Shown: piece after piece, positions 1 to 8,850 of the stretch
How the letters are laid out: each line of letters opens with the position of its first letter
Numbering within the stretch: the stretch's first letter is position 1
From: Roseicyclus mahoneyensis
Lineage (GTDB): Bacteria > Pseudomonadota > Alphaproteobacteria > Rhodobacterales > Rhodobacteraceae
Reading direction: 5' to 3'
Length of the DNA stretch: 64,000 bases
Assembly (NCBI RefSeq): GCF_003148775.1
Contig: NZ_QGGW01000001.1
Location: forward strand, 930,001-994,000
Notes under the pieces: model-generated
Seen by the model: only the letters and a program-made list of their open reading frames with translations
Databases searched by the model: none
What the model was told of the DNA's origin: nothing
Made by a program: the position numbers and the translations under genes

Positions 1-1
1 C

Positions 2-193
2 GCGCTCGACCGTCTCGAGGGGTTTGCCTCCCTCTTCGGCCCCGCCCGCTACGGCCTGGCCCCGAACGAGACCACGATCACGCTCGAAAAGCGCCCCGAG
101 CCCCTCGACTACCCTGCCAAGATCATCACCGGCGCAGGCCCCGTCACCGTCTTTGACCCGGGCCACCCGCTCCATTGGCATGTGATCGCCTGA
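2..193 (+). CDS. pyrC: Dihydroorotase, C-terminal end (partial)
   Basis: The window opens inside a reading frame of 63 codons that ends with TGA at 191-193. The peptide contains [16 protein letters not shown] and ends HPLHWHVIA, which fits the C-terminus of the E. coli-type dihydroorotase that cyclises N-carbamoyl-aspartate to dihydroorotate in pyrimidine synthesis. The GPxxYGLxxNE block is typical of this family. The next gene is pyrE, which supports the call. The catalytic metal-binding residues lie upstream, outside the window. Confidence 0.85.
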   Translation, partial: ALDRLEGFASLFGPARYGLAPNETTITLEKRPEPLDYPAKIITGAGPVTVFDPGHPLHWHVIA

Positions 194-236
194 GCCTTCA
201 TCTTTCCACAAATATGCAAATTCCGGACGGCCGCCC

Positions 237-917
237 ATGATCCCCACCGCCTATCCCGATCGCGCCACCATGGCCCGCCTGACCGCCCGGATGCTGCTCG
301 ACATCAAGGCGGTGCATTTCAACACCGAGACCCTCTACACCCATGCCAGCGGCAAACAGGCCCCCACCTACATCGACTGCCGCAAGATCATCTCCTACCC
401 CCGCGTGCGCGCCACCTGCATGGATTTCCTGTGCTGCACCGTGATGGAGGCCGCCGGGCTGGAAGCCTTCGACAATATCGCGGGCGGCGAGACCGCGGGC
501 ATCCCCTTCGCCGCCTTTGTCGCGGAACGCATGGGCTTGCCCATGTCCTATGTGCGCAAACAGCCCAAGGGCTACGGCCGCACCGCACAGATCGAAGGCG
601 AGATGCGCGAGGGCGACCGCGTGCTGCTCGTCGAGGATCTGACCACCGATGGCGGCTCCAAGCTGAAATTCGTCGAAGCGATCCGGGGCGCGGGCGCGAC
701 CTGCGCGCATACCGCGGTGGTCTTCTACTATGGCGTCATGCCGGGCACCGAGGAGCGGCTGGCCGAGCACGGCCTGCGGCTCCATTACCTCGCCACCTGG
801 GCCGATGTCATCGCCGAGGCCCGGCGCGGCGGCGATTTCACCGAAGGCACCCTCGCCGAAGTGGAACGATTCCTCCAAGACCCCGATAGCTGGCGCGTCG
901 CCCGCGGACTATCCTGA
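237..917 (+). CDS. pyrE: Orotate phosphoribosyltransferase
   Basis: A 226-residue cytosolic enzyme that joins orotate to PRPP to give OMP, the fifth step of UMP synthesis. The PRPP-binding motif [14 protein letters not shown] is visible at about residues 129-142. The early [12 protein letters not shown] block is the conserved substrate region, and the length fits the family. The ATG at 237 sits 43 bases after the pyrC stop, so the two pyrimidine genes are probably co-transcribed. A large antisense ORF over the same bases is a shadow. Confidence 0.95.
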   Translation: MIPTAYPDRATMARLTARMLLDIKAVHFNTETLYTHASGKQAPTYIDCRKIISYPRVRATCMDFLCCTVMEAAGLEAFDNIAGGETAGIPFAAFVAERMGLPMSYVRKQPKGYGRTAQIEGEMREGDRVLLVEDLTTDGGSKLKFVEAIRGAGATCAHTAVVFYYGVMPGTEERLAEHGLRLHYLATWADVIAEARRGGDFTEGTLAEVERFLQDPDSWRVARGLS

Positions 918-1061
918 AGGCCGAGCGCGACAGTGGCGCTTGCCGCGTGGCGAATCCGACACATTTCTGATACACGCGCCCCAGATGAAGGTGTGCGGGT
1001 GGCATGCGCGTCCAGATGTGGTGGTCAAATCCGCTCACAGGTTACTCACAGATCTGGCCCG

Positions 1062-1091
1062 TTGACGCGGATGCGGGTGCCAAGGCTATAC
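1062..1091 (+). promoter_or_regulatory. Putative sigma-70 promoter of dnaB
   Basis: TTGACG at 1062-1067 and CTATAC at 1086-1091 are separated by 18 bases, close to the sigma-70 consensus. They lie about 60 bases upstream of the dnaB ATG in a 232-base gap after pyrE. The placement fits a promoter for dnaB. It rests on sequence match only. Confidence 0.45.
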
Positions 1092-1149
1092 CGGCCAACA
1101 CCGCATTCCCGGTCAACGAGGATCGGCGCAATGAATTGGGGGGTCAGAA

Positions 1150-2649
1150 ATGAACGAGCATGTGCCGGTGCCCGCCACCGCCGCCGCCCAATCCGGAGAC
1201 ACGCCCGCCCTGCCCCATAACGTCGAGGCAGAACAGCAGCTTCTGGGTGCCATCTTGTCGTCCAATGACGTGCTCGACCGGGTCGACGACCTGATCAAGC
1301 CCGACCATTTCCACGACCCTGTCCACCGCGCGATCTTCTCCATGGCGCAAGCCCGCATCGCCAAAGGGCTGGCGACGGACGCCACCACGCTCAAGAATTT
1401 CGTCGCCGACATCCCCGGCCTCAAGGACCTTGGCGGCGCGGAATACCTGCTGCGCCTGCAGCTTTCGGCCATCGCCACCTCGGCCGCGCGCGATTATGCG
1501 CAGCTGATCCATGACCTTGCCGTGCGGCGCGAGTTGATCGCTCTGGGCCAGCGCGTCACCGACCGCGCACGCGCCATGCGCGACGACGTCACCCCCGACG
1601 ACCAGATCGTCGAGGCCGAGACGGAACTGTTCAACCTCGCCTCCGCCGGCACCACCAACCGCGGTTTCGTCTCGTTCCTCTCGGCGCTCTATGACGCCGT
1701 GAACATGGCCAACGCCGCCTACAACCGCGGCGGCAAGCTTGCGGGCATCTCCACGGGCCTGACCGACATGGACAGGATGCTGGGCGGCCTGCACAAATCC
1801 GATCTGCTGATCCTTGCCGGCCGTCCTTCCATGGGCAAGACCTCGCTGGCAACCAACATCGCCTTCAACATCGCCAAGGCATGGAAACGCGGGCTCAAGG
1901 AAGACGGCACCGAAGGCACGGTCGACGGCGGCGTCGTGGGCTTCTTCAGCCTCGAGATGTCGGCGGCCCAGTTGGCACAGCGCATCTTGTCGGAAGCAGC
2001 CGAAATCCCCTCGGAACTGATCCGCAAGGGTGACCTGACCGAGGCGGAATTCGAGCGCTACCTGCATGCCGCCCGCGACCTCGAACGCTGCCCGCTCTAC
2101 ATCGACGACACGCCCGCCCTGCCCATCGGCCAGGTCGCGGCCCGCGCCCGCCGCCTCAAGCGAACGCCCGCCGGCCTCGACCTTCTGATCGTCGACTACC
2201 TGCAGCTTTTGCGCGGCTCGGGCCGGTCCGAGAACCGCGTCAACGAGATCTCCGAGATCACCCAAGGCCTCAAGGCCATCGCCAAGGAACTCAACATTCC
2301 CGTGATCGCCCTCTCGCAGCTCTCGCGCCAGGTCGAGTCCCGCGAAGACAAGCGCCCGCAACTCTCCGATTTGCGGGAATCGGGATCGATCGAACAGGAC
2401 GCGGATGTCGTGATGTTCGTTTACCGCGGCGAATACTACAAGGAACGCGAGAAACCGGGCGAGGAGAACCTCGAGGCGATGACCCGCTGGCAGCAGGAGA
2501 TGGAGCTTTTGCACGGCAAGGCCGAGGTCATCATCGGCAAGCAGCGCCATGGCCCCATCGGAACGCTGGAACTGAGCTTCGAGGGCCGCTTCACCCGCTT
2601 TGGCAATCTGGTGAAACCCTGGCAACAGGGGTCCGATCCGGGCTACTGA
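1150..2649 (+). CDS. dnaB: Replicative DNA helicase DnaB
   Basis: A 499-residue hexameric 5'-3' helicase that unwinds DNA at the replication fork. The N-terminal primase-interacting domain starts with the typical PHNVEAEQQLLG. The C-terminal RecA-like ATPase domain has Walker A GRPSMGKTSLA near residue 225, the Walker B segment LLIVDYLQL, and the ESGSIEQDADVV block found across DnaB proteins. A G-rich ribosome site (GGGG) lies just before the ATG. No intein interrupts the Walker A region, a common insertion site in this family. Confidence 0.97.
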   Translation: MNEHVPVPATAAAQSGDTPALPHNVEAEQQLLGAILSSNDVLDRVDDLIKPDHFHDPVHRAIFSMAQARIAKGLATDATTLKNFVADIPGLKDLGGAEYLLRLQLSAIATSAARDYAQLIHDLAVRRELIALGQRVTDRARAMRDDVTPDDQIVEAETELFNLASAGTTNRGFVSFLSALYDAVNMANAAYNRGGKLAGISTGLTDMDRMLGGLHKSDLLILAGRPSMGKTSLATNIAFNIAKAWKRGLKEDGTEGTVDGGVVGFFSLEMSAAQLAQRILSEAAEIPSELIRKGDLTEAEFERYLHAARDLERCPLYIDDTPALPIGQVAARARRLKRTPAGLDLLIVDYLQLLRGSGRSENRVNEISEITQGLKAIAKELNIPVIALSQLSRQVESREDKRPQLSDLRESGSIEQDADVVMFVYRGEYYKEREKPGEENLEAMTRWQQEMELLHGKAEVIIGKQRHGPIGTLELSFEGRFTRFGNLVKPWQQGSDPGY

Positions 2650-2689
2650 CGGTTACCTTTCATCAAGGTTAACGCGCGCGCTTCTCTGT

Positions 2690-2738
2690 TTCGAAAATAT
2701 CCCGGGGGAGGTCGCCAAAGGCGACCGGGGGCAGAGCC
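2690..2738 (+). repeat. REP-like double hairpin downstream of dnaB
   Basis: The sequence begins TTCGAAAATATCCCGGGGG. It then forms two successive hairpins: GGTCGCC (2710-2716) pairs with GGCGACC (2720-2726), and a run of Gs around 2726-2731 pairs with the run of Cs at 2735-2741. The element fills the gap between dnaB and alr. It resembles a GAAATATCCCGGGGG...GGGGGCAGCGCCCCC intergenic element recalled from Rhodobacterales genomes, possibly a terminator-like repeat. The resemblance is from memory and was not searched. Confidence 0.5.
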
Positions 2739-2777
2739 CCCCCTTGACCCCGCCACCATGAACCCGGACACAGCGCC

Positions 2778-3815
2778 ATGGGCACCGGCATCCTCACCAT
2801 CGACCTCGACGCCATCGCGGCCAACTGGCGCGCGCTCGCCCGGCTGTCACGGGGCGAGACCGGCGCGGTGGTCAAGGCGAACGGCTATGGCTGCGGCGCG
2901 GCCGAGGTGGCGAGCAGGCTCGCCCGCGAAGGGGCGCGCAGCTTTTTTGTCGCGACCGCCGAGGAAGGCGCAGCCCTGCGCAAAGCGCTAGGCCCCGGCC
3001 CCGCGATCAACGTCTTTTCCGGCCATATGGCGAGTGACACCGGCCTGATCCGCGACCACGCGCTGACCCCGATGCTCAACAGCCCCGAACAGGCCGCCCG
3101 TCACCGCACGGCCCTGCCCGATGCGCCCTATGGGGTTCAGCTTGACACGGGCATGAACCGGCTGGGAATGGAAGCGCCCGACTGGGGCGCGTCCCGCGCG
3201 GGTCTGGAAACCGGGCCATTGACCCTCGTCATGTCGCACCTTGCCTGCGCCGACGACCCTGCGCATCCGATGAATGCCGCACAGCTCGCCGCCTTCACAA
3301 AAATGACCGCGGGCGTGAGCGCGCCCCGCAGCCTCAGCGCCACCGGCGGCATCTTGCTGGGCGCAGACTACCAGTTCGACCTCACCCGCCCCGGCGTCGG
3401 CCTCTATGGCGGCCAGCCCTTCGCGCAAGCCCGACCCGTGGTGCGCCTGTCGCTGCCCGTGGTGCAGGTCCGCGACGTGGCCTTTGGCGAAACCGTGGGC
3501 TATTCCGCCAGCTTCACGGCCGGGCGAAAGACACGGATTGCCACGGTTTCAGCGGGTTATGCAGACGGGCTCATCCGCTACATGAGCAACACCGCGCAAC
3601 TGTATGCCAACGAAAACATATGCCGTCTCGCAGGCCGCGTCTCGATGGATCTGCTGACGGTCGATGTGACCGACCTGCCCGAAGTGCCCGATCATCTCGA
3701 CATCCTTTGCCCCCAACAGACCGTCGACCAGCTGGCCGAGGCGGCGGGCACCATCGGCTACGAGATCCTGACCTCGCTCGGACGGCGCTACAAACGCCGC
3801 TATATCGGCGCATGA
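2778..3815 (+). CDS. alr: Alanine racemase
   Basis: A 345-residue PLP enzyme that interconverts L- and D-alanine for peptidoglycan. The PLP-lysine motif is seen as [11 protein letters not shown] near residue 35, where most relatives have VKANAYGHG. The second catalytic region VGYSASF...VSAGYADG and the later [11 protein letters not shown] block match the family. It is slightly short for an Alr. The start ATGGGCACCGGC gives the usual N-terminus directly before the barrel. Its stop overlaps the start of the permease gene (ATGA), so alr heads an operon with the lipid transporter genes. Confidence 0.9.
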   Translation: MGTGILTIDLDAIAANWRALARLSRGETGAVVKANGYGCGAAEVASRLAREGARSFFVATAEEGAALRKALGPGPAINVFSGHMASDTGLIRDHALTPMLNSPEQAARHRTALPDAPYGVQLDTGMNRLGMEAPDWGASRAGLETGPLTLVMSHLACADDPAHPMNAAQLAAFTKMTAGVSAPRSLSATGGILLGADYQFDLTRPGVGLYGGQPFAQARPVVRLSLPVVQVRDVAFGETVGYSASFTAGRKTRIATVSAGYADGLIRYMSNTAQLYANENICRLAGRVSMDLLTVDVTDLPEVPDHLDILCPQQTVDQLAEAAGTIGYEILTSLGRRYKRRYIGA

Positions 3816-4597
3816 TGGTGTTCTTGTCTCCAATCGCCGCTATCGGCCGCTCTACGCTGGCGCTGCTTTCGGCCATCGGGCGTGTGGCGATCTACGCCGC
3901 GCAGGCGGTCAGCCACATCCTGCGCCCGCCCTTCTACCCGCGCGAATTCCTGCACCAGCTTCTGCACATCGGCTGGCTCTCGCTGCCGGTCGTGGGGCTC
4001 ACAGCACTTTTCACCGGGGGCGCGCTGGCGCTTCAGATCTATGCCGGCGGCTCGCGCTTCGATGCGCAGGCGGTGGTGCCGCAGATCGTGGCCATCGGCA
4101 TCGTGCGCGAGCTTGGCCCGGTGCTGGGCGGCTTGATGGTCGCAGGGCGCGTCGCCGCCGCCATCGCCGCCGAGATCGGCACGATGAAGGTCACCGAACA
4201 GATCGACGCGCTGGTCACTCTATCCACCAACCCATTGAAATACCTTACCGTTCCGCGCATACTTGCTGCCACGATCAGCCTGCCGGTGCTGGTGGCCGTG
4301 GGCGATGCCATCGGGATTTTCGGCGGCTATCTGGTTTCGACCACAAGGCTCGGCTTCAACGAGGCCGCTTACTTGCGCAACACCGTCGATTTCCTTGAGC
4401 CATGGGATGTCACCTCGGGCCTGATCAAGGGCGCGGTCTTCGGCTTCCTCGTGGCGCTGATGGGCTGCTATCACGGGATGAATTCGGGCCGCGGCGCACA
4501 GGGCGTGGGGCGGGCCACGACCAATGCCGTCGTTTCGGCCTCGATCCTGATCCTTGCCGCCAACTACCTTCTGACCGAACTGTTCTTCACCGCATGA
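3812..4597 (+). CDS. mlaE: MlaE-family ABC transporter permease
   Basis: A 261-residue inner-membrane permease of the MlaE/YrbE family, which moves phospholipids between inner and outer membranes. It has the hydrophobic helices and the conserved blocks [28 protein letters not shown] and [16 protein letters not shown] typical of MlaE. The start ATGATGGTG overlaps the alr stop as ATGA, and the gene overlaps the ATPase gene in the same way. Longer upstream versions of this frame run inside alr and are unlikely. No MCE-domain (MlaD) gene follows. Confidence 0.92.
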   Translation: MMVFLSPIAAIGRSTLALLSAIGRVAIYAAQAVSHILRPPFYPREFLHQLLHIGWLSLPVVGLTALFTGGALALQIYAGGSRFDAQAVVPQIVAIGIVRELGPVLGGLMVAGRVAAAIAAEIGTMKVTEQIDALVTLSTNPLKYLTVPRILAATISLPVLVAVGDAIGIFGGYLVSTTRLGFNEAAYLRNTVDFLEPWDVTSGLIKGAVFGFLVALMGCYHGMNSGRGAQGVGRATTNAVVSASILILAANYLLTELFFTA

Positions 4598-5340
4598 TCG
4601 CGCTTACAGATGTCCACAAGGCCTTCGGGGCCAAGCAGGTCCTTCGGGGCCTGACGCTCGACGTGGCGAAGGGGGAAAGCTGCGTCATCATCGGCGGCTC
4701 GGGCACCGGCAAATCGGTCTGCCTCAAATGCATCCTCGGCCTCGTCATCCCCGACAGCGGCACCATCACCGTCGACGGCCAAGACGTGACGACCGGCGAC
4801 CGCGACGCCTTTCTCGCCCGCTTCGGGATGCTGTTTCAGGGCGGCGCGTTGTTTGATTCGATGCCGGTCTGGCAAAATGTCGCCTTCCGCCTGCAACGCG
4901 GGGCGCAAAAGCGGCCCAAGCTTGAGGCCCGCGAAATCGCGATCGAGAAACTGCGCCGCGTGGGCCTGACACCTGACGTGGCAGACCTATACCCGTCCGA
5001 GCTTTCGGGCGGCATGCAAAAGCGAGTGGGGTTGGCGCGGGCCATCGCGGCGGAACCCGAGATCATCTTTTTCGACGAGCCCACCACTGGCCTCGACCCG
5101 ATCATGTCGGGCGTCATCAATGACCTGATCCGCGAGATCGTGACCGAGATGGGCGCGACCGCCCTGACCATCACCCACGACATGTCGTCTGTCCGCGCCA
5201 TCGCCGACAAGGTCGCCATGCTGCATGACGGCAAGATCCGCTGGCATGGTCCGGTGGCTGAAATCGACAGCGCTACCGATCCCTATCTGCGCCAATTCGT
5301 GACCGGCTCGGCCGTTGGCCCCATCGCGGCGGTGCGCTGA
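4594..5340 (+). CDS. mlaF: MlaF-family ABC transporter ATP-binding protein
   Basis: A 248-residue ATPase that partners the MlaE permease. Walker A GGSGTGKS lies near residue 35, the signature is LSGGMQKR, Walker B is IIFFDEPTTGLDP, and the H-loop segment is ITHDMSS. These match the MlaF subgroup of lipid transport ATPases. The ATG at 4594 overlaps the mlaE stop as ATGA, indicating translational coupling. Confidence 0.93.
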   Translation: MIALTDVHKAFGAKQVLRGLTLDVAKGESCVIIGGSGTGKSVCLKCILGLVIPDSGTITVDGQDVTTGDRDAFLARFGMLFQGGALFDSMPVWQNVAFRLQRGAQKRPKLEAREIAIEKLRRVGLTPDVADLYPSELSGGMQKRVGLARAIAAEPEIIFFDEPTTGLDPIMSGVINDLIREIVTEMGATALTITHDMSSVRAIADKVAMLHDGKIRWHGPVAEIDSATDPYLRQFVTGSAVGPIAAVR

Positions 5341-5370
5341 GACTTGCGGGCTGGCCCAAGGCCGCCCCAT

Positions 5371-5838
5371 ATGCCGCGCATGCTCCGCCTTCTGACCGCG
5401 CTCAACCTCGCGCTTTTGATCCTCTTCCCCATCGCATGGGCCGCGCCGCTGATGCGCGCGGGCCTGCTGCCGCTGTTCGGGCTGTCGGAGATTTCGATCC
5501 TGTCGGGCATCGGCACGCTCTGGACCGAGGGCGAAGCGGTGCTGGCCGTCCTCGTCGCCCTGTTCGCGCTGGCCGCCCCGATGGCCAAGACCATGGCACT
5601 GGCGCTGATGCACCTGTCGAGGGCCCCGCTGACGCTGCTGCCCGCCGTGCAGCTTTTGGGCAAGCTCGCCATGGCGGATGTCTTCTTGATCGCCGTCTAC
5701 ATCACGCTGGCCAAGGGCATCGCCGTCGGAAGGGTGGAGACCGCATGGGGACTTTGGCTTTTCACCGCCTGCGTCGTGATGTCTTTCGGTATCGCGCTGG
5801 CCACCAAGCGGATGGCGCGGCGCGGGAACTTGGTCTAG
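5371..5838 (+). CDS. PqiA-like (paraquat-inducible protein A) membrane protein
   Basis: A 155-residue protein with about four membrane helices, resembling one PqiA domain. Recognisable parts are LNLALLILFPIAWAAPLMR, the segment ISILSGIGTLWTEGE, and LLGKLAMADVFLIAVYI. PqiA proteins work with MCE-type lipid transport systems, so a place directly after mlaEF is consistent. The ATG at 5371 has AAGG 10 bases upstream. A TTG at 5344 in the same frame is less likely. E. coli PqiA has two such domains; this one has a single copy. Confidence 0.72.
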   Translation: MPRMLRLLTALNLALLILFPIAWAAPLMRAGLLPLFGLSEISILSGIGTLWTEGEAVLAVLVALFALAAPMAKTMALALMHLSRAPLTLLPAVQLLGKLAMADVFLIAVYITLAKGIAVGRVETAWGLWLFTACVVMSFGIALATKRMARRGNLV

Positions 5839-5847
5839 CGCAAGCCG

Positions 5848-6213
5848 ATGGACCGGATCGCCCTCACCCTTGCCGTCGTTCTGGCGGTCTATGCTGCCCT
5901 TGCCGGGCTGGCGTGGCTGCAACGCCTGATCGGCGAGCGCACGGGTGCGCGCAAGCAGGGCATGGCGCTGAACCTGCTGCGCCGCGCGGGGCCGCCGGTG
6001 GCGGGCGGGCTGATCGTGCTGGTCGCGGGGGCAGTGCTGCGCCTTGCGGGCCATGTGCCCTTGGGCGGGCTATTGGTGGCGGGCGGGCTTGCCTTCGGCT
6101 TTCACCGTGGTCTTGTCGATGTGCGGCAGGCGGATGCGCGCTTTGTCGGCATCAGGGTGCTTCTGGCGCTTGGGCTTGGCCTTGCCATCTTGTGGCAGGC
6201 GGGCGTGATCTGA
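5848..6213 (+). CDS. Small hypothetical membrane protein
   Basis: A 121-residue protein with three or four hydrophobic segments (ALTLAVVLAVYAALAGLA, GLIVLVAGAVLRLAG, GLLVAGGLAFGF, VLLALGLGLAILW). The family is not recognised. It begins 10 bases after the PqiA-like gene and ends 45 bases before radA, so it is probably co-transcribed. Codon use matches the neighbours and there is no sign of decay. Confidence 0.6.
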   Translation: MDRIALTLAVVLAVYAALAGLAWLQRLIGERTGARKQGMALNLLRRAGPPVAGGLIVLVAGAVLRLAGHVPLGGLLVAGGLAFGFHRGLVDVRQADARFVGIRVLLALGLGLAILWQAGVI

Positions 6214-6257
6214 GCCGGGCACTGGCGCCTGTGGTCCCGCTCGGCTAAGCCTGCCCC

Positions 6258-7625
6258 ATGGCCAAACCCGTCACCCTTTTCGTCTGTTCCGCCTGCGGTG
6301 CGACCCACAAGAAATGGTCGGGCCGCTGCGACGCCTGCGGCGACTGGAACACCATCAGCCAAGAGACTCCACTGTCCTCGGGACCCGGCAAGACCGCGCT
6401 TGGCGCGATGAAGGGCAAGCGGATCGGCCTGACCGACCTGCGCACCGAGGAAGACGCACCGCCGCGCCGCACGTCCGGCATGGGCGAGCTTGACCGCGTG
6501 CTGGGCGGCGGGCTGGTGCCGGCCTCGGCCACGCTGGTGGGCGGCGATCCGGGCATCGGGAAATCCACGCTTTTGTTGCAAGCCGCCGCCAGTTTCGCCC
6601 GTGCGGGCGCCCGCGTGATCTATGTCTCGGGCGAGGAGGCCACCGCACAGGTCCGCATGCGCGCCCAGCGCCTTGGCCTTGCCGACAGTTCCGTCATGCT
6701 GGCCGCCGAGACCAACCTGCGCGACATCCTGACCACGCTGGAGGCCGAGGCGCCCGATCTGGCCATCATCGATTCGATCCAGACCATGTGGCTTGATACG
6801 GTCGAGGCAGCGCCCGGCTCCGTCTCGCAAGTGCGCTCCAGCGCGCATGAGCTGACGACCTTCGCCAAGCGGCGTGGCGTCGCCGTCATGCTGGTGGGCC
6901 ATGTCACCAAGGACGGCCAGATCGCGGGCCCGCGCGTGGTCGAACACATGGTCGACACGGTCCTTTACTTCGAAGGCGAGCGCGGGCACCAGTTCCGCAT
7001 CCTGCGGTCGGTCAAGAACCGCTTCGGCCCGGCGGATGAAATCGGCGTCTTCGAGATGACCGGCATGGGGCTGGCCGAGGTCACAAACCCCTCGGCGCTC
7101 TTCCTTTCCGACCGCGAAACCCCCGCCCCCGGATCGGTCGTTTTCGCAGGCATAGAGGGCACGCGCCCCGTGCTGGTGGAAATCCAGGCGCTTGTGGCGC
7201 CGTCTTCGCTCAGCCAACCGCGCCGCGCGGTGGTGGGATGGGATGGCGGGCGGCTGTCCATGATCCTTGCAGTGCTGGAGGCACGGGCCGGCATCTCGTT
7301 TGCCGGGCTTGACGTCTATCTCAACATCGCGGGCGGCATGCGCATCTCGGAGCCCGCCGCGGATCTGGCCGTCGCTGCCGCCCTTTTGTCGGCACGCGAG
7401 GATGTGGCCGTGCCGCATGATTGCGTCGTCTTTGGCGAAGTTTCGCTATCGGGGGCGCTGCGCCCCGTGTCGCAAGCGGAAAACAGGTTGAAAGAGGCGG
7501 CGAAACTTGGTTTTTCCTCGGCCATTGCACCCGCGGGCTGCAAGATCGGCGCCGACAGCGGCGTGAAGGTGCAGGCGATAGCGGATCTGCCCGCTTTCGT
7601 GGGCGAGATTTTCGGGGCAGGATAG
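6258..7625 (+). CDS. radA: DNA repair protein RadA
   Basis: A 455-residue RecA-like protein for processing recombination intermediates. The N-terminal C4 zinc finger has Cys10, Cys13, Cys24 and Cys27. Walker A GGDPGIGKST is at about 95-104. The RadA-specific KNRFG motif is at about 252-256. A Lon-like C-terminal domain (DVYLNIAGGMRISEPAADLA) follows. All landmarks of an intact RadA are present. The next gene is cvpA, a common neighbour in alphaproteobacteria. Confidence 0.96.
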   Translation: MAKPVTLFVCSACGATHKKWSGRCDACGDWNTISQETPLSSGPGKTALGAMKGKRIGLTDLRTEEDAPPRRTSGMGELDRVLGGGLVPASATLVGGDPGIGKSTLLLQAAASFARAGARVIYVSGEEATAQVRMRAQRLGLADSSVMLAAETNLRDILTTLEAEAPDLAIIDSIQTMWLDTVEAAPGSVSQVRSSAHELTTFAKRRGVAVMLVGHVTKDGQIAGPRVVEHMVDTVLYFEGERGHQFRILRSVKNRFGPADEIGVFEMTGMGLAEVTNPSALFLSDRETPAPGSVVFAGIEGTRPVLVEIQALVAPSSLSQPRRAVVGWDGGRLSMILAVLEARAGISFAGLDVYLNIAGGMRISEPAADLAVAAALLSAREDVAVPHDCVVFGEVSLSGALRPVSQAENRLKEAAKLGFSSAIAPAGCKIGADSGVKVQAIADLPAFVGEIFGAG

Positions 7626-7669
7626 GGCCGCGGGTGTAAGCCGGGGCAAGAACGGGTAAAGGCAGGCGT

Positions 7670-8230
7670 ATGGACGGTTTCACCCTTGTCGACGGCATCG
7701 TGGCCGGCGTGATCGTCGTTTCGGCGATCTTGGCCTATGCGCGGGGCTTCGTGCGCGAGGCGCTGTCGATCGGCGGTTGGATACTGGCGGCCGTCGTCGC
7801 CTTCATCTTTGCGCCCAACGCCATGCCGCTGATCCGCGAAGTGCCTTACCTGGGCGATTTCATCGGCGAAAGCTGCGAGCTCGGCGTGATGGCCAGTTTT
7901 GCCGGCGTGTTTGCCGTGGCTCTGGTGGTGATCTCACTGTTCACGCCGCTGTTTTCGACTGCCGTGCAACGCTCGGTCATCGGGGGCGTGGATGCGGGCC
8001 TTGGGTTCCTCTTCGGTGTGGCGCGGGGCGTGCTGCTCGTGGTTGTCGCCTTCATCGCCTATGACCGCGTGGTGGGGTCCGAGCCTGTGGCGATGGTGTC
8101 CGACAGCCGGTCGGCGAGCGTCTTTGCCCATTTGCAGACCCGCGTCGAGGCGGAAATCCCCTCGGACGCGCCGGGTTGGATCCTTGCCCGCTACGAACAA
8201 CTGACCGCGACCTGCGCCACCCCGCAATAG
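7670..8230 (+). CDS. cvpA: CvpA family membrane protein
   Basis: A 186-residue inner-membrane protein of the colicin V production family. It has four predicted helices; the first segment, VDGIVAGVIVVSAILAYARG, leads into FVREALSIGGW, the typical CvpA start. The family is genetically linked to colicin V export and to envelope stress, and its molecular role is unclear. Here, as in E. coli, it is near purF, separated by one gene on the opposite strand. Confidence 0.85.
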   Translation: MDGFTLVDGIVAGVIVVSAILAYARGFVREALSIGGWILAAVVAFIFAPNAMPLIREVPYLGDFIGESCELGVMASFAGVFAVALVVISLFTPLFSTAVQRSVIGGVDAGLGFLFGVARGVLLVVVAFIAYDRVVGSEPVAMVSDSRSASVFAHLQTRVEAEIPSDAPGWILARYEQLTATCATPQ

Positions 8231-8233
8231 CGC

Positions 8234-8689
8234 CTAGCGCCGCGACGCGAAGACCGAGAGCCCGGCCAGCAGCAAGAGCGCCGCGCCCCCCGCATAGGCG
8301 TAAAGCCCCATACGCACGAAATCCTGCAAGACATCCCAACTTTGGGCGAGGTCGCCGAAATCGACCGGGACGGGCAGGCCGAGATCACGGCGCGTGGCGT
8401 CAGCGCGCAAGATCGCGTCGCCCAACACCACCAAGGGAGACAGACCCGCCGCCAGCGCAAGGATCGCGGAGCCCCGGCCGAGAATCGCCGACAGGGCCGC
8501 CAGCCCCGCCGCGGCAAAGCCGCCGACAAAGACCCATGTCTGCCATGCGGCATCCGCCGACAGCGCGATGACGCCGTCGCTGACCAACGACATCGGCGAG
8601 ATGTCGGACCCGGCAAAGGGCGGCTCGAACCATGTCAGCCCCCAGCTTGCCGCCATCGCCACCCCGGCCAGAAGGATGATTGCCCGCAT
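8234..8689 (-). CDS. Hypothetical membrane protein
   Basis: A 151-residue protein starting MRAIILLAGVAMAASWG, with four hydrophobic stretches and an exposed segment around LRADATRRDLGLPVPVDFG. No family is recognised. It converges with cvpA (stop-to-stop gap of about 3 bases) and is divergent from purF. The ATG at 8689 is preferred over a GTG 17 codons upstream because it places the first hydrophobic segment at the N-terminus. Confidence 0.6.
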   Translation of the reverse strand: MRAIILLAGVAMAASWGLTWFEPPFAGSDISPMSLVSDGVIALSADAAWQTWVFVGGFAAAGLAALSAILGRGSAILALAAGLSPLVVLGDAILRADATRRDLGLPVPVDFGDLAQSWDVLQDFVRMGLYAYAGGAALLLLAGLSVFASRR

Positions 8690-8850
8690 GCGTGCCTCCA
8701 ATGCCCGTTTTTGCCGCGTCACCACGCTACGCGGGCACAAGCCCGCCGTCCAGCTTGCGCCACCCCGGCGAAATCTGTGATCGTTTGATGACAGCGACGC
8801 CCCGAGGGCCTATGTCACCCATGATGACGCAGCCCGGAGATTCGCCCCAC

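Noticed and set aside
1144-2625. 493-residue minus-strand ORF
   Set aside because: Lies fully antisense to dnaB; long antisense frames are expected at this GC content.
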